NCBI GenBank assembly: GCA_905221605.1 | Contig: CAJNDS010002790.1 | Span: forward strand, 941,097 to 1,005,096 | Origin: Symbiodinium natans | Taxonomy: Eukaryota > Sar > Dinophyceae > Suessiales > Symbiodiniaceae | Length of the DNA: 64,000 nucleotides | Direction: 5' to 3' | Part shown: in pieces, positions 20,775 through 30,993 of the stretch | How the letters are laid out: every line of letters begins with the position of its first letter | Numbering within the stretch: the stretch's first letter is position 1 | Notes under the pieces: generated by a model | Seen by the model: the letters and a program-made list of their open reading frames with translations, nothing else | The model's database searches: none | Told to the model about the DNA's origin: nothing | Program-made: the position numbers and the translations under genes

Positions 20775-21560
20775 GGCGGTGGGTGGAGGTTGGCTGGTTG
20801 TGTTGGCTGGAGGGTGGCTGGAGGGTGTTTTGCGGGGGTGTTGGCTGGATGGGGGCGGTTGGCTGTGGAGGGGGGCTTGGCTAGGCGGGTGTTTTGGGGG
20901 GGCTGGGGAAGGGAATTGTTGGCTGGAGGCGGTTGGCTGGGGGTTGGCTGGTGGAAATCGGCTGGAGGGGTGCTGGGCGGAGGTTGGCTGGCTGGAGGGG
21001 GGGGGTTGGCTGGAGGGGGCTTTGGCTGGAGGGTGTTGGGGGGTGTTGGCTGGATGGGGGCGGTTAGGCATTTTGGGGGGGGAGGGGGTGTTGGCTGGAG
21101 GCGGTTGGCTGCAGGGGGTTGGCTGATGGAAACCAGCTGGGGTTGGAGGGGTGCTGGGTGGAGGTTGGCTGGCTGGAGGGGGAGTGTTGGCTGGAGGGGG
21201 CTTTGGCTGGAGGGTGTTTTGGGGGGTGTTGGCTGGATGGGGGCGGTTGGCTGTGGAGGGGGGCTTGGCTAGGCGTTTTGGGGGGGGCTGAAGGGGGAGG
21301 GGGTGTTGGCTGGAGGCGGTTGGTGGAGGGGGTTGGCGGCTGGGGGTTGGAGGTTGGCTGGCTGGAGGGGGGGGTGTTGGCTGAATGTGGGGTTGGCTTG
21401 GAGGGGTTGGTGGAGGGTGGTTGGGGTGTTTTCGCTGGGGGAAGGAGAGGGGCGGTTTGAGGCGTGTTGATGGACGGGGTTTGGGTGATGGTTGTGGTTG
21501 GTGGGGGGGGGGGGGTGTTGGCTGGAGGGGGGGGTGTTGGCTGGATGGGGGCTTGGCGCG
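20775..21560. repeat. G-rich minisatellite arm (GTTGGCTGGAGGGG)
   Basis: Same unit as 20159-20743 on the other strand, with higher-order copies of ~200 bp (compare 20827-21060 with 21160-21300). Confidence 0.93.
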
Positions 21561-21858
21561 GGAAGGCTTGCTGGACGGTCTATTTCCGGATGTTTAAAAC
21601 GCTGGGCGGCCTGACGCCGCGCTCCACGGAGGTAGTATGAAATACCTGTTTGACTGTTTAGATGTCCGGGTATTTAAAAACAGGCACCGTATACAAGTCT
21701 GTTCCCCGCAGATAGCTCAGGCAAGAAGTTCTTGGAAGTGTTTCCGAATCGAACGTAAGGCCCTATACATCAATTTAGGGCTTAGGGCTTGTTCCCGCAA
21801 AAACCGGGAACCCTAAACCCTAAACCCTAAACCCTAAACCCTAAACCCTAATTCTTAG

Positions 21859-21923
21859 TGCCCAACGTGGGATCCCCAGTGCTTCACGCCAAGTGCAGGC
21901 TCTGCGGCTGGTACATCAATTAG
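21859..21923 (+). CDS. Candidate exon with Cys pair
   Basis: Opens after TTCTTAG at the end of a C-strand array. Reads PNVGSPVLHAKCRLCGWYIN before TAG. The CRLC motif hints at a metal knuckle, but it is short. Confidence 0.38.
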
Positions 21924-21957
21924 GCCCGGTGGCCTTCAGGATTTGGGGGTTCTGCAG

Positions 21958-21978
21958 TGTGAGGCCTTGAAGCCAAGG
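21958..21978 (+). CDS. Possible microexon, 7 codons
   Basis: CAG|TGTGAGGCC...AGG|GTTTAGGG: 21 nt reading CEALKPR between a CAG and a telomere-like donor. Confidence 0.25.
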
Positions 21979-22075
21979 GTTTAGGGTTTAGGGTTTGGGG
22001 TTTAGGGTTTAGGGTTTAGGGTGTAGGGTGTATAGGGTTTAGGGTGTATAGGGTGTAGGGTCTATACGGCTTAGG

Positions 22076-22440
22076 GCTTATGACTCCCAATTTTTGCCCT
22101 ACTGAAGCATAAGCCCTACGACCGGTAAGGCGTCCCTACCCCTTCATGGAGGAGCAGACCTTCAATTCTCAATAGCCGCCCCTGCAAGTAAGAGGTTTTT
22201 GCAGATGCCGCCAGAGGGCCTTGTAGGGTTTAGGGAGTAGCCCTAGTTATGACCCACCCACAGCATAAGCCCTAAACCTATACACCCTGAACCCTAAACC
22301 CTATAAATCCTAAGGCCTTTAAACCCTTAACCCTAAACCCTAAACCCCGTTTTATGTGTTGGGTTCCTAAATAATCCCCGTTTCAGACATCAGCAAGAAC
22401 AGTACATCGCTTTTACTTGCGATTCTGGAGAGAACCCATC
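22076..22440. other. Telomere-like debris, no gene seen
   Basis: Scattered CCCTAAA and TTTAGGG units and GTATAGGGTTTAGG variants; no reliable exon. Confidence 0.45.
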
Positions 22441-22472
22441 TAGGTCCCCCTCCCTCCTTTAAGAACCCAGTA

Positions 22473-22607
22473 ATGAAGTTGTGCAAAACATGTGCACGAC
22501 CACAGACCGAGAATCTCACGGTGAGAGTCCCGCGAGGAAACAAAAGAACGCAACTACCACACGCGGCTGCGGAGCTGGAAGCCGCCATGCTGCAGACTTC
22601 AAGACGT
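22473..22607 (+). CDS. Candidate coding island before CA repeat
   Basis: Reads KTCARPQTENLTVRVPRGNK and then RTQLPHAAAELEAAMLQTS, then runs into CA-rich microsatellite (22610-22890). Confidence 0.33.
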
Positions 22608-22609
22608 AC

Positions 22610-22890
22610 ACCGTCACGCAGACACACAGACACTTACACGCACACGGACACAGACACAGACACAGACACGCACACGCACGCGCACACGCACAAAGCAAGC
22701 ACACTCACACGCACACGCACACGCACAGACCCACACAGACCCACACAGACCCACACAGACCCACACACACACACACACGCAGGCACGCAGACGAACACGC
22801 ATAGACGCAGACACAGACAAAGACATGCACACACGCACTCACACTCACATAAACGTGCACCCACACAAGCACAAACACAAACACAACACA
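22610..22890. repeat. CA / CAGA microsatellite
   Basis: Degenerate CACA, CAGACC and CACGCA repeats. Long frames on both strands are artefacts. Confidence 0.93.
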
Positions 22891-23243
22891 AACACTGCGC
22901 CCGCGAGGAAGCGGTTGCCACGAATTGGCCGGAAAATGCTGGAGATCTGCATGGAAGTCATCTCGGTTGCAACAGTGAGGCAGACGTGCCCCAGACCCTA
23001 AATAACACCAAACCAATATATAGAGCCTACAGCTTGCAGCCAATTCAAAAAGCACCGCGAACGCAGAAGCCAGCCTTCGTGCCCCGAAGAAGGTCACGAT
23101 TTTGAAGGCCCTCATTGCCCATGTGTTGCCCCTTGGATGTTGTGGCACTTTGGACGTTGCGCGTTCGCTCACATGAGTGTTTGCCATGGTCGTCATCGCG
23201 AGAACGCCGGTTTCAAGCTGCCAGTGTGACATCGAGGGGTCTT

Positions 23244-23345
23244 CCCCCTGGCTCTTATTAGGGAGAAGAGGTACCCTGTAGAGTCCCTTAAGGGTAGATA
23301 GATATATATATATATATATGCAGAGGGATATCGGGTACCCTCACC
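23244..23345. mobile_element. Family D element, diverged
   Basis: CTGGCTCTTATTAGGGAGAA ... TCGGGTACCCTCACC with (TA)n core. Confidence 0.6.
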
Positions 23346-23427
23346 GTCTCATGCCATAGATGCTGATAGTAGGCGTGCAGCATACAACCCCCCCCCCCCT
23401 GAAGCGATGTCTATGCAAGCAATATAA

Positions 23428-23510
23428 GAAGCCCTGTTCTACCCTTATTCCCTTTTTGGGGGGTTTAGGTTCCCTTATAAACCCCTTTAAGCAAAACAGG
23501 GCACCCTTTT
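23428..23510. mobile_element. Family F element
   Basis: CCCTTATTCCCTTTTTGGGG ... AAGCAAAACAGGGCACCC. Confidence 0.62.
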
Positions 23511-23675
23511 TAAGCCAAGGTTACTGGGCAGCCTAGAATGTAAGAAGCCCCGTACTAAGAACCATTCAGTCTTACTGGCTTTGAGCGTGGAGACTTGGGT
23601 GCGCAGGTGGTGACAACCTCTTTGGCTGGTTGCGGTCCAAGTCAGGTCCGATGCCCACAGGCCGACATGGGAATG

Positions 23676-23775
23676 AGGGGTACCTTATTGTACTATTGGG
23701 GTCTTTATTAGCAGGCAATCCTAGTATTTTGGGGGGTGTTTTTAGGGGTCCCTTGTTTTTGGTCAAACCCCCACA
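23676..23775. mobile_element. Family E element
   Basis: GGGGTACCTTATTGTACTAT ... CCCTTGTTTTTGGTCAAACC. Confidence 0.68.
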
Positions 23776-24044
23776 TGGCAGTTTTGGAAATAACGGCGGA
23801 TCAATGTCTGCGTGAGTTGTATGTGAGCCCCAAAAATTAGGGACATCGCCGCCCCTCCCCCCCGCCGTCCCTTTGTGCTAACCATGAATCCCTAAACCCT
23901 ATAATTACACCCTCAACCCTAAACCCAAAACCCTCAAAACCATCTCCGTGTAGGGCTTTTTGTTGTCTACGGAGGCAACTTCGCATCGATCTGAACCGTA
24001 GTCCAACCCTAGACTCGAAGCCCTAATCACCTCATGTCACATGG

Positions 24045-24155
24045 GGGGTTTATGATATGCGGGGTACCCTATTGAGGGTCCATTTATTATTTGGGGACCC
24101 TACTATTCGGGGGTCTAAATTAACTAAGGGTCTCCTATTTCGTAAACCCCATGTG
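24045..24155. mobile_element. Family E element
   Basis: GGGGTTTATGATATGCGGGG ... CTCCTATTTCGTAAACCCC; near-inverted ends GGGGTTTA/TAAACCCC. Confidence 0.72.
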
Positions 24156-24527
24156 TTGTGAGGTCCTTGCATCCAGTAAGGCTTAGGTATGAAATTTGTG
24201 TCTTCAGGGCTTGGGGTGAATGAGGCCTCAAACTCGACCTCCAGGCTCTAGTGTAGTTCCTTATGTGGGTTTGTGAAAGGATGGTAAAGGGGATTCGGGT
24301 CCCCTACCCCAATAAAGGTACTACATACGAGTCTTTGGGTAAACCTTAAACCCCTATACCCTGTAGCGCTTGAAGGTTGCAAGTTGTATTGTTTGTAGAC
24401 CCTGTGAGGCACTGTGAGGCCCTCAAGGCCTTCAAACCTACCCGTGGACCTTCAAACCAATTCAGAAACCCTAAACATCCAGAAAACCGTAAGTCCTCAA
24501 CATGTCCCAGTTTATTTTTAGCTCCAG

Positions 24528-24643
24528 TACACATGAGTCCATTTGCCTACGGAAACACGTGTCGAGACGATTTGGATGCGCAAAGAGATTGCAGTTCTGA
24601 AAGCATTCAGCATGCACAAACATCCTCAGCTCTAAATGTTTAG
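24528..24643 (+). CDS. Candidate terminal exon
   Basis: Opens after TTTTTAGCTCCAG. From ATG 24533 it reads MSPFAYGNTCRDDLDAQRDC and then SSESIQHAQTSSALNV before TAG. Hydrophilic. Confidence 0.4.
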
Positions 24644-24768
24644 CCCCCGGGTCCCCGCAGGGGGCCTGGGGCCAATCAATTCCCCTAAGCCCTAAGCCCT
24701 AAACCCTAAACCCTAGACCCTAGACCCTAGACCCTAAACCCTATAGACCCTAAACCCTAAACCCTAAG

Positions 24769-24878
24769 GGAAGATCCGAGCTCGGGGAGCCATGCCAGGT
24801 CTCTTTGCCGAAGCCCTGAAGTGGAAGGCTGCAACTCCTTCCTGCGTCCTTCTGGTGCAGGCCACCATGGACGCTTAG
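24769..24878 (+). CDS. Candidate exon between C-strand and G-strand runs
   Basis: A C-strand array ends in CCCTAAG, the apparent acceptor. Reads KIRARGAMPGLFAEALKWKA and then ATPSCVLLVQATMDA before TAG; G-strand repeats follow. Helical. Confidence 0.47.
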
Positions 24879-25199
24879 TAGGGTTTAGGGTGTAGCGTTT
24901 AGGGTTCTGGGTGTAGGGTGTAGCGTTTAGGGTTAGGGTGTAGGGTTTAGGATGTAGGGTGCATAGCAGGTTCAGGCTAGTAGGCGAAGGTGTTCGTGCG
25001 CGCGTACGTGTGTTCAGAAATGTATATATTATGTATACATATTATCTGTTATACTAACACGAAAAGCTATACACATATGCGCGTGTACATATGGAGTTGT
25101 GACACCTGTCTATGTGTGTTGTTGCGGATGGCACGTTCTGATAAACCCAAAGGGTCCATGTACCCAGAAAGCACATAATTTGGACTCTAAAGCTACTTT

Positions 25200-25990
25200 G
25201 GTAAGATCAACATATTATGCAATGAATGTTGAAACGGATTATTTATTTAAAGGGGTGCAGCAAGCTTCAGTTTTGTTATTTTATTTTGTATGCATCATCT
25301 GCGATTTGTCAGGTTTTGTTTTAAGTTTCTGTTGGATTCTGTAATGTTTTAAATGGCATATTTCTTGTTCAGTTAATTAAGATTGAATCAAGTCAATGTA
25401 ACACCATGAACTGCAATTGAGAAAACATGTCAAGTGTCAAGACGTTATGTTACTAATGCAAGTGAGGAAGGCTAGTTAATAAATAATACTTGCAGATACA
25501 ATAATGATTATATTGTACGTATTTGTATGCATTGCGTACTTAGTGTAATAAAACATTATGGCATTTAGTATTGTTATTTGCAGCTCAAACCAAAACTTAA
25601 TTGTATTTTGATTATGATATCCATTCATATTATTATCGAATTATTAATATCAATTATTATTAATACTAATATGTGTACTGATACTCTTATTACATTATTA
25701 ATTATAATGTCAATTCAATGAATATGATTATCAAATTCCATCATACATGGATTTATCATTCGTGTATGGTGATTCTGAGACAGCTGCAAATAGTAAACGT
25801 ACATTTATCAATGGTGAAATTAAAGCATCTGCTTTAGAATTTAATAACACAAATGTTTTGTACTTCAAAAGTTGAATTCAGTTGAGCAACTCGACAGATT
25901 ATTGTAATATATATATATATATCTAAAAATTATCATACTCGTGTAGATATGTATTAAAATCACATAAAATCGCATGGCACATGGGCTCTT
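25200..25990. other. AT-rich island, no gene recognised
   Basis: About 800 bp far more AT-rich than its surroundings, with no telomere-like repeats inside. It follows a half family A element. Possible origins are organelle DNA, an old transposon or a transferred segment; no frame or tRNA was identified. Confidence 0.7.
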
Positions 25991-26188
25991 TGGCAAACCG
26001 ATAGAGCTGACCGTTCTTTAACTCTTCCTGAAGCGAAACGACCAGACACCCCCAACCCATCGACCCCAAACCCTAAACCCTAAGGCCTAAACCCTAAACC
26101 CTAAACCCTAAACCCCAAACCCTAAACCCGAAACCCTAAACCCTAAACCCTACACAAGGGGGGTGGTGGACTGGATGACTTATAGCAG

Positions 26189-26254
26189 ACCGTGTGCGAT
26201 CCCCATCGGTACCTTGTTTAGCCATGAAGGACCAAAGCTTCGCAACGCTTTTGG
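26189..26254 (+). CDS. Phase-linked exon candidate 1 (26 kb chain)
   Basis: Opens after TTATAGCAG beyond a C-strand array. Reads PCAIPIGTLFSHEGPKLRNA and then FG, and ends TTTTGG|GCTTAGGG, a GC donor within a telomere-like unit. Leaves two bases that 26452 completes. Confidence 0.5.
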
Positions 26255-26301
26255 GCTTAGGGCTTAAGGCTTAGGGTTTAGGGTTTAGGGTTTAGGGTTT
26301 A

Positions 26302-26390
26302 GCTGAGTGAGTACACTTTACACTTTTTGGGATACTATAGCCCCCTATAGACCTGAAAGTGCACTCTCTTTGGGGGCTTATGAACCCAGC
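26302..26390. mobile_element. Family C element, 89 bp
   Basis: GCTGAGTGAGTACACTTTAC ... GGCTTATGAACCCAGC. A second 89 bp copy is nested in a family A element at 47316-47404. Confidence 0.82.
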
Positions 26391-26451
26391 AACCAAGATC
26401 CTAAATCCTACCTCCCTAAGCCGAAGTCCTACCAAATCTGTACACCTTCAG

Positions 26452-26482
26452 AACTACAGTCTACATCTTGACATCTTTGGCG
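26452..26482 (+). CDS. Phase-linked exon candidate 2 (26 kb chain)
   Basis: Opens after ACACCTTCAG. In the inherited phase it reads TTVYILTSLA and ends GGCG|GTTAGGG in phase 0. A family C element lies in the preceding gap. Confidence 0.47.
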
Positions 26483-26593
26483 GTTAGGGTTTAGGGTTTA
26501 GGGTTTAGGGCTAGGGTTTAGGGTTTAGGTTTTAGGGTTTGGGGTTAGGGTTAAGCCCAAAATCCTAAGGCCTAGAAGCCCTAAACCCTGAAG

Positions 26594-26674
26594 CCCCCTG
26601 GACGCGAGGTTGGCGACTTCTTCGAAGCTTGGGGCCCCTTGGCCAAAGAGATTTTGGGAGTCCAAGGTTGGGAA
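26594..26674 (+). CDS. Phase-linked exon candidate 3 (26 kb chain), 27 codons
   Basis: Opens after CCCTGAAG at the end of a C-strand run in phase 0. Reads GREVGDFFEAWGPLAKEILG and then VQGWE, and ends exactly at GTTTAGGG. The preceding 111 nt gap is just a G-strand run followed by a C-strand run. Confidence 0.55.
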
Positions 26675-26993
26675 GTTTAGGGTTTTTAGGGTTTTGCGGG
26701 TTTCCCTAAACCCTAAACCCTAAACCCTAAACCCTAAACCCTAAACCCTAAACCCTAAACCCTAGGGCTTAGGGCTTGGAGTTTGGAGTTTGGAGTTTGA
26801 GGGTTTCGGGTTTGGTTTTTTTTGAGGCTCAACGGCTAGGGGGTTAGGGTTTAGAGTTTAGGGTTTCAATCTGAGGGTTTAGGGCTTAGGGGTTACCGGT
26901 GTTAGGGTGGATTTTTCGGAACCCAGAATCCCCTAACTCCCCTCGTTTTTCGGGCCCTCTAGCCGTTTTCAATGGTAGTTGCTCAGGCTTCAG

Positions 26994-27023
26994 GAGTTTG
27001 GGCTGCAGCGATCAGGGCTCAGT
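26994..27023 (+). CDS. Possible exon candidate 4 (26 kb chain)
   Basis: CAG|GAG...AGT|GTGTGAG reads EFGLQRSGLS, phase 0-0. Other acceptors nearby are possible. Confidence 0.3.
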
Positions 27024-27090
27024 GTGTGAGAGCATGATCGCCTGGTAGCAACCCTAAACCCTAAACCCAAAGCCCCGAAAGCCCGCGCAG

Positions 27091-27150
27091 CGGACTTTTG
27101 TCAAAGTCCACAAAGTAGCATTGAAAGCCTTGCCGGGTGCCCTCCGCAAG
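27091..27150 (+). CDS. Exon candidate, 20 codons, phase 0-0
   Basis: Opens after GCCCGCGCAG, reads RTFVKVHKVALKALPGALRK and ends at AAG|GTTACC, where a C-strand array begins. Basic helix. Confidence 0.5.
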
Positions 27151-27186
27151 GTTACCCCAAACCCTAAACCCTACACCCTGAACCCC

Positions 27187-27300
27187 AAAACCTAAACCCT
27201 AAACCCTAAACCCTAAACCCTAAACCCTAAACCCTAAACCCTAAACCCTAAACCCTAAACCCTAAACCCTAAACCCTAAACCCTAAACCCTAACCCTAAG
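27187..27300. repeat. C-strand telomere-like array
   Basis: About 15 CCCTAAA units, interstitial, directly after exon candidate 27091-27150. Confidence 0.95.
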
Positions 27301-27461
27301 CCTAAACCGCTGGTAGACCCGAAAGCCTGGGTGCCTGCAAAACGCCCCTTCGACCCTCGACCCCGATCCCCCTAAATCCTACCACAACACCTCAGTCTAG
27401 GGTTTGGGGCTTAGGGTTTAGGGTTTAGGGTTTAGGGTTTAGGGTTTAGGGTATATCCGAG

Positions 27462-27668
27462 ATGGCGCAGCACCAGTTGCGCGAAGCACTGCGCTTACAA
27501 GAAGCGACCCAAGCAGCACGTAGCCGGACAACACGGCACATGCTCGGCAATGTAGTCGATGAGATTGACATTCAGAAAGCTGCCCGGCGTGGCTCACCTA
27601 CACATGGCATGCTTCCCCCGCGTGGTGGAGGCAAGCCACCACGTTTTTGCTGCACCAAAGCTCGCAAC
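27462..27668 (+). CDS. Candidate coding island from ATG, Arg/Gln-rich helix
   Basis: Begins ATG right after a G-strand array. Reads MAQHQLREALRLQEATQAAR and then SRTTRHMLGNVVDEIDIQKA. Downstream the frame enters a 24-26 bp tandem repeat (27669-27785). It could be a gene start or an exon (CGAG precedes the ATG). Confidence 0.42.
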
Positions 27669-27785
27669 ATATTTCATAAACTACGGGGCTCCAGCTTTTA
27701 TTCAATATATTTTATGAACTGTGGGGCAAAATGTTTTGTACAAACTATGGGGCAAAATGTTTCATAAGCTATGGGGCTCCAGCGT
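27669..27785. repeat. 24-26 bp tandem repeat, four copies
   Basis: Units like TTTCATAAACTACGGGGC and variants with GGGGCAAAATG. Confidence 0.8.
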
Positions 27786-28189
27786 TGTTCTGCTTGCGCC
27801 GCCGCCACCTTGTGAGAAATCCACAGGGCTGCCCGAGGCAGCTAGCTGTAATATGTACTTGGGCCTTAAAAGGGGTCCCCATAAAATAGCTTCAGGGCCC
27901 AAGGGCAGGCTATACGCTAAACCTTAAACCCTAAGCCCTAAACCCTAAACCCTAAACCCGTCTAAAGGTACATGGACCCTTGGGGTAAGGCGCGGGCCGA
28001 AGTCCGTGAACCCTAAACGCCTAAAGCCGAAGCCCGGGGCTCTAAACTCCTAACCCTAAACCCAAAGCTCTGAGTTCCTTAGGGTTTCGGGTTTAGGGTT
28101 TAGGGTTTTTGAGTTTAGGGTTTAGGGTTTAGGGCCCTAATCCCTAAACTCGACAGCCCTCATCAACCCCTAGATGAATCTAAAGTCTC

Positions 28190-28378
28190 GTGCTGAACTC
28201 GCAGCTAGAGCTTGTGTTCGTTTCCCTCCCCATGGCCCTTGTGCTCCGATCCGGCGGTAGGGTTTTAGAAGTTTCGGGGCTCTGTGAAATCTTAGCTAAG
28301 AAGGCGCCGAACGACAGTATAGCCCTGAGCCCGCGCCTCGAAACTCTAAGGCTCGAACGCATGAACCATAAACCCTAA
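28190..28378 (+). CDS. Candidate coding island
   Basis: Reads LVFVSLPMALVLRSGGRVLE and then CEILAKKAPNDSIALSPRLE before TAA. No splice sites were assigned. Confidence 0.3.
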   Translation: MLNSQLELVFVSLPMALVLRSGGRVLEVSGLCEILAKKAPNDSIALSPRLETLRLERMNHKP

Positions 28379-28509
28379 ACCCTAAACCGGGAACCATGGG
28401 CTCTTAGTGTGGTCCTTGTTTTCTTGGGATCCGAAGTATGCGCCCTTGGTTATAGAACAAGGGGCCCAAATTCAGGGCCCATACCTCGGATCCCCTAGTA
28501 AAAGTAGTT

Positions 28510-28676
28510 GCGTGGTCCGTTAAGATGGTCCCTTATCTCCTCTAAAGGGGTGCGGATGTATGGACCCTTGGGCCATATAGGGTATATCAGGGGTTTGTAA
28601 AGGGCTCCCCCCCCCCCCCCCCCCCCCCATGTAAGGGCCCATACTAGGGGACCATGCAACTACTGTACCCGAAGAG
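28510..28676. mobile_element. Family G element with poly-C core
   Basis: GTGGTCCGTTAAGATGGTCC ... GGGGACCATGCAACTAC, with an ~20 nt C run inside. Confidence 0.68.
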
Positions 28677-29129
28677 AACCTTACACTCTACCCAAAGTTT
28701 GGGTTCAAAAAAGTACCGGAGCCCCCATACTACTCCCAAATCCACTATCTTTTTTCTCCCGAGAGCCGCGACTCAAGCCCGAATCCTCGAGGGTTTAGGC
28801 TCTAGGCCCTAAACCCCAAAACCCAAAACCCTACACCCTAAACCCCAAACCTAGAGTTTCGGGGTTAGCAATGAGGCGTTGATGCCGTGATGCTGGTGCA
28901 GTGGTGTGGCCTGAACCCGATGGCCAGGACCTCTAATGCAACGCCACCCCGAAGGTAAAGCTGGGACCCAGGGAGGCCCTTATTGGGTTCAGGGTTTAGG
29001 GTTTAGGTCCCACAACAATATGTATATGCTTATGTGTATATGTATATAGATATACACACATATGTAGTTTGTTCGTTATACATATATATACATACACATA
29101 TTCATATACAGATTTTGTATTGTCCATGA

Positions 29130-29160
29130 TGCTATGTCAAAAAGCATATACATATACATA

Positions 29161-29199
<39 letters not shown>

Positions 29200-29372
29200 T
29201 ATATATACATACATACAGAAGCATATATATTTATGTATGCTAATATATATATATATATATGCATGTATATGTATGTGTGTATGTGTGTATGTATGTATGT
29301 ATGTATGTATGTATGTATGTATGTATGTATGTATGTATGTATGTATGTATGTATGTATGTATGTATGTATAG
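29130..29372. repeat. TACATA / GTAT microsatellite
   Basis: (ACATAT)n from 29150 to 29205 then (ATGT)n from 29285 to 29372. The overlapping Tyr/Ile and Met/Tyr/Val/Cys frames are artefacts. Confidence 0.95.
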
Positions 29373-29401
29373 ATGTATGCTTTATTTCATCGTTTCTGCA
29401 G

Positions 29402-29450
29402 GTTGTGATGGATGAAGGGACGCCTTTGTTCGGGCTCTTATACAGGAGGG
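29402..29450 (+). CDS. Candidate exon after microsatellite
   Basis: Opens after CATCGTTTCTGCAG, reads VVMDEGTPLFGLLYRR and reaches GTTAGC (donor), or a stop four bases later. Confidence 0.37.
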
Positions 29451-29491
29451 GTTAGCGGGATCTTTGTAAGGATTATATTGCACCTGCTGCA

Positions 29492-29560
29492 GGGCACCTT
29501 AAACCCACAAGAGTTTCGTTTACTGCGATCGCGTCGCAGCCCAACAAGAGGGTGCCCTGC
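29492..29560 (+). CDS. Candidate exon, frame ambiguous
   Basis: Opens after CACCTGCTGCAG. Two frames look coding: GTLNPQEFRLLRSRRSPTRG or HLKPTRVSFTAIASQPNKR. Confidence 0.33.
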
Positions 29561-29822
29561 GCCAAGGAAGGGCCGGGCAGAAATCTGGACATACACTTCC
29601 CCCAAACCCCCCCGCCCCCCGCCCCGACCATAATCCCTAAACCCTAAAACCCTAAAGCCCAAAAGCCCTAAAGCCCCAAAACACTAAAACCCTAAAACCC
29701 TAAAACCCTAAAACCCCAAAACCCTAAAACCCTAAAACCCTAAAACCCTAAAGCCCTAAAACCCTAAAACCCTAAAACCCTAAAACCCTAAACCCTAAAC
29801 CCCAAACCAAGCCACACCGCAG

Positions 29823-29913
29823 GAAAGCCCGCGCCGGTTTTCCGGTCAATGCTGCCAACTTGCAGCAGACCTTGGACAGCTTGACCCGGGCAGAGCCCTG
29901 GTCTGAATTTAAG
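29823..29913 (+). CDS. Exon candidate between telomere-like runs
   Basis: Follows a long CCCTAAAA array and ACACCGCAG. Reads KARAGFPVNAANLQQTLDSL and then TRAEPWSEFK, and ends AAG|GTTTAGAG in phase 0. Continued in phase by 30105. Confidence 0.53.
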
Positions 29914-30104
29914 GTTTAGAGTTTAGGGTTTGGGGTTTAGGGTGTGGGGTTTGGGGTGTGGGGATTGGTGTTAGGGGCTAGGTGTTTAGGGTTAGGGGTT
30001 TGGGGATTGGTGTTAGGGGTTAGGTGTTTAGGGTTTTGGGTCTAGGGTTTTAGGTTTAGGGTAGGGGTTTGGGGATTTAAGGATTTAGGGGTTATTTGGT
30101 TCAG

Positions 30105-30164
30105 GATATCCGGGTCCGTGTGCAAGGCCTAAGACTCCAACGCAGTAGCATCGACCCTGCTTAG
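30105..30164 (+). CDS. Terminal exon candidate following 29823-29913
   Basis: Opens after ATTTGGTTCAG in phase 0, reads DIRVRVQGLRLQRSSIDPA and ends at TAG. The gap between is almost entirely degenerate TTTAGGG. Confidence 0.5.
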   Translation, partial: DIRVRVQGLRLQRSSIDPA

Positions 30165-30438
30165 AGCGCGATAACCCCTTAAATGGAGAACAGGCCTTGA
30201 ACTGAGCCTCGAGAGCCTATGTAGGGTTCGTGTTTAGAATTTGGGCGGTTTAGGGTTTAGGGTGTTTAGGGTCTAGGGTGTAAGGAGCTAAAGGAATACA
30301 GCTTACACTGTAGAGGGATGCTTGTTTTGATTCATGGCTTATGCCTCCTTCAAGGGGCATCGGGCTCTCTGTGCACCTGGATAGGCCCTTATATATACAT
30401 ATATACATATATACATATTTACATATATACATTTCTGC

Positions 30439-30470
<32 letters not shown>

Positions 30471-30882
30471 ACATGTTTTGTTGTGGTCATTTCTCTTGCG
30501 GGTCGAGAGTGCCTAATTCTAAATATGGTTCAGAAGGGTTTCAAAACGCCAAGCTGGCCAAACTTTAACTTTGAGCTCGGCCCTAAACCGGAAACCCGTG
30601 TGCAGGGTGTCGTGTTTCCGAGTTGGCTTAGACTCTGGAAAGGCTCGCCTCGGGGTTGATGTTGGGTGTAGGTATCAGGGTTTAGGGCTTAGGGCTTGGG
30701 GCCTAGGGCTCACCATAAGGACCCCAAAGTTACTTTTTTGGTAGGCTAGTACTATAAAGACCCCTTAGATGTTACCAAAAAAGCAGGTTTGGGGTTCTGA
30801 AGGCGCAGGGTTAGAGTTTAGGGTTGAGGGTTTAGGGTTTGGGGTTTAGGATTTAGGGTTTAGGTTTTAGGGTTTAGGGTGT

Positions 30883-30993
30883 ATGGTTGCAACACACAAG
30901 GACCTTTCTGCGGCGGTCTTCGTGCAGTCTCCGGAAGACAAGACCAAGCTCGGATCTCATTCTAGGGTCCTTCAGGGAGGGTTTAGGGTTTAG
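30883..30993 (+). CDS. Candidate exon or small ORF, 36 codons
   Basis: From ATG reads MVATHKDLSAAVFVQSPEDK and then TKLGSHSRVLQ, then runs into GTTTAGGG. Telomere-like runs on both sides. Confidence 0.42.
   Translation: MVATHKDLSAAVFVQSPEDKTKLGSHSRVLQGGFRV

Noticed and set aside
20051-21597. Pro-rich and Gly/Trp-rich frames of 70-240 codons
   Set aside because: Products of the CCCCTCCAGCCAAC minisatellite; frames are open only because of the repeat unit.
22473-23232. 210- and 175-codon frames through CA repeat
   Set aside because: Mostly microsatellite translation; only the first ~45 codons on the plus strand were kept as a weak island.
29076-29455. Tyr/Ile and Met/Tyr/Val/Cys frames
   Set aside because: Translation of ACATAT and ATGT microsatellites.
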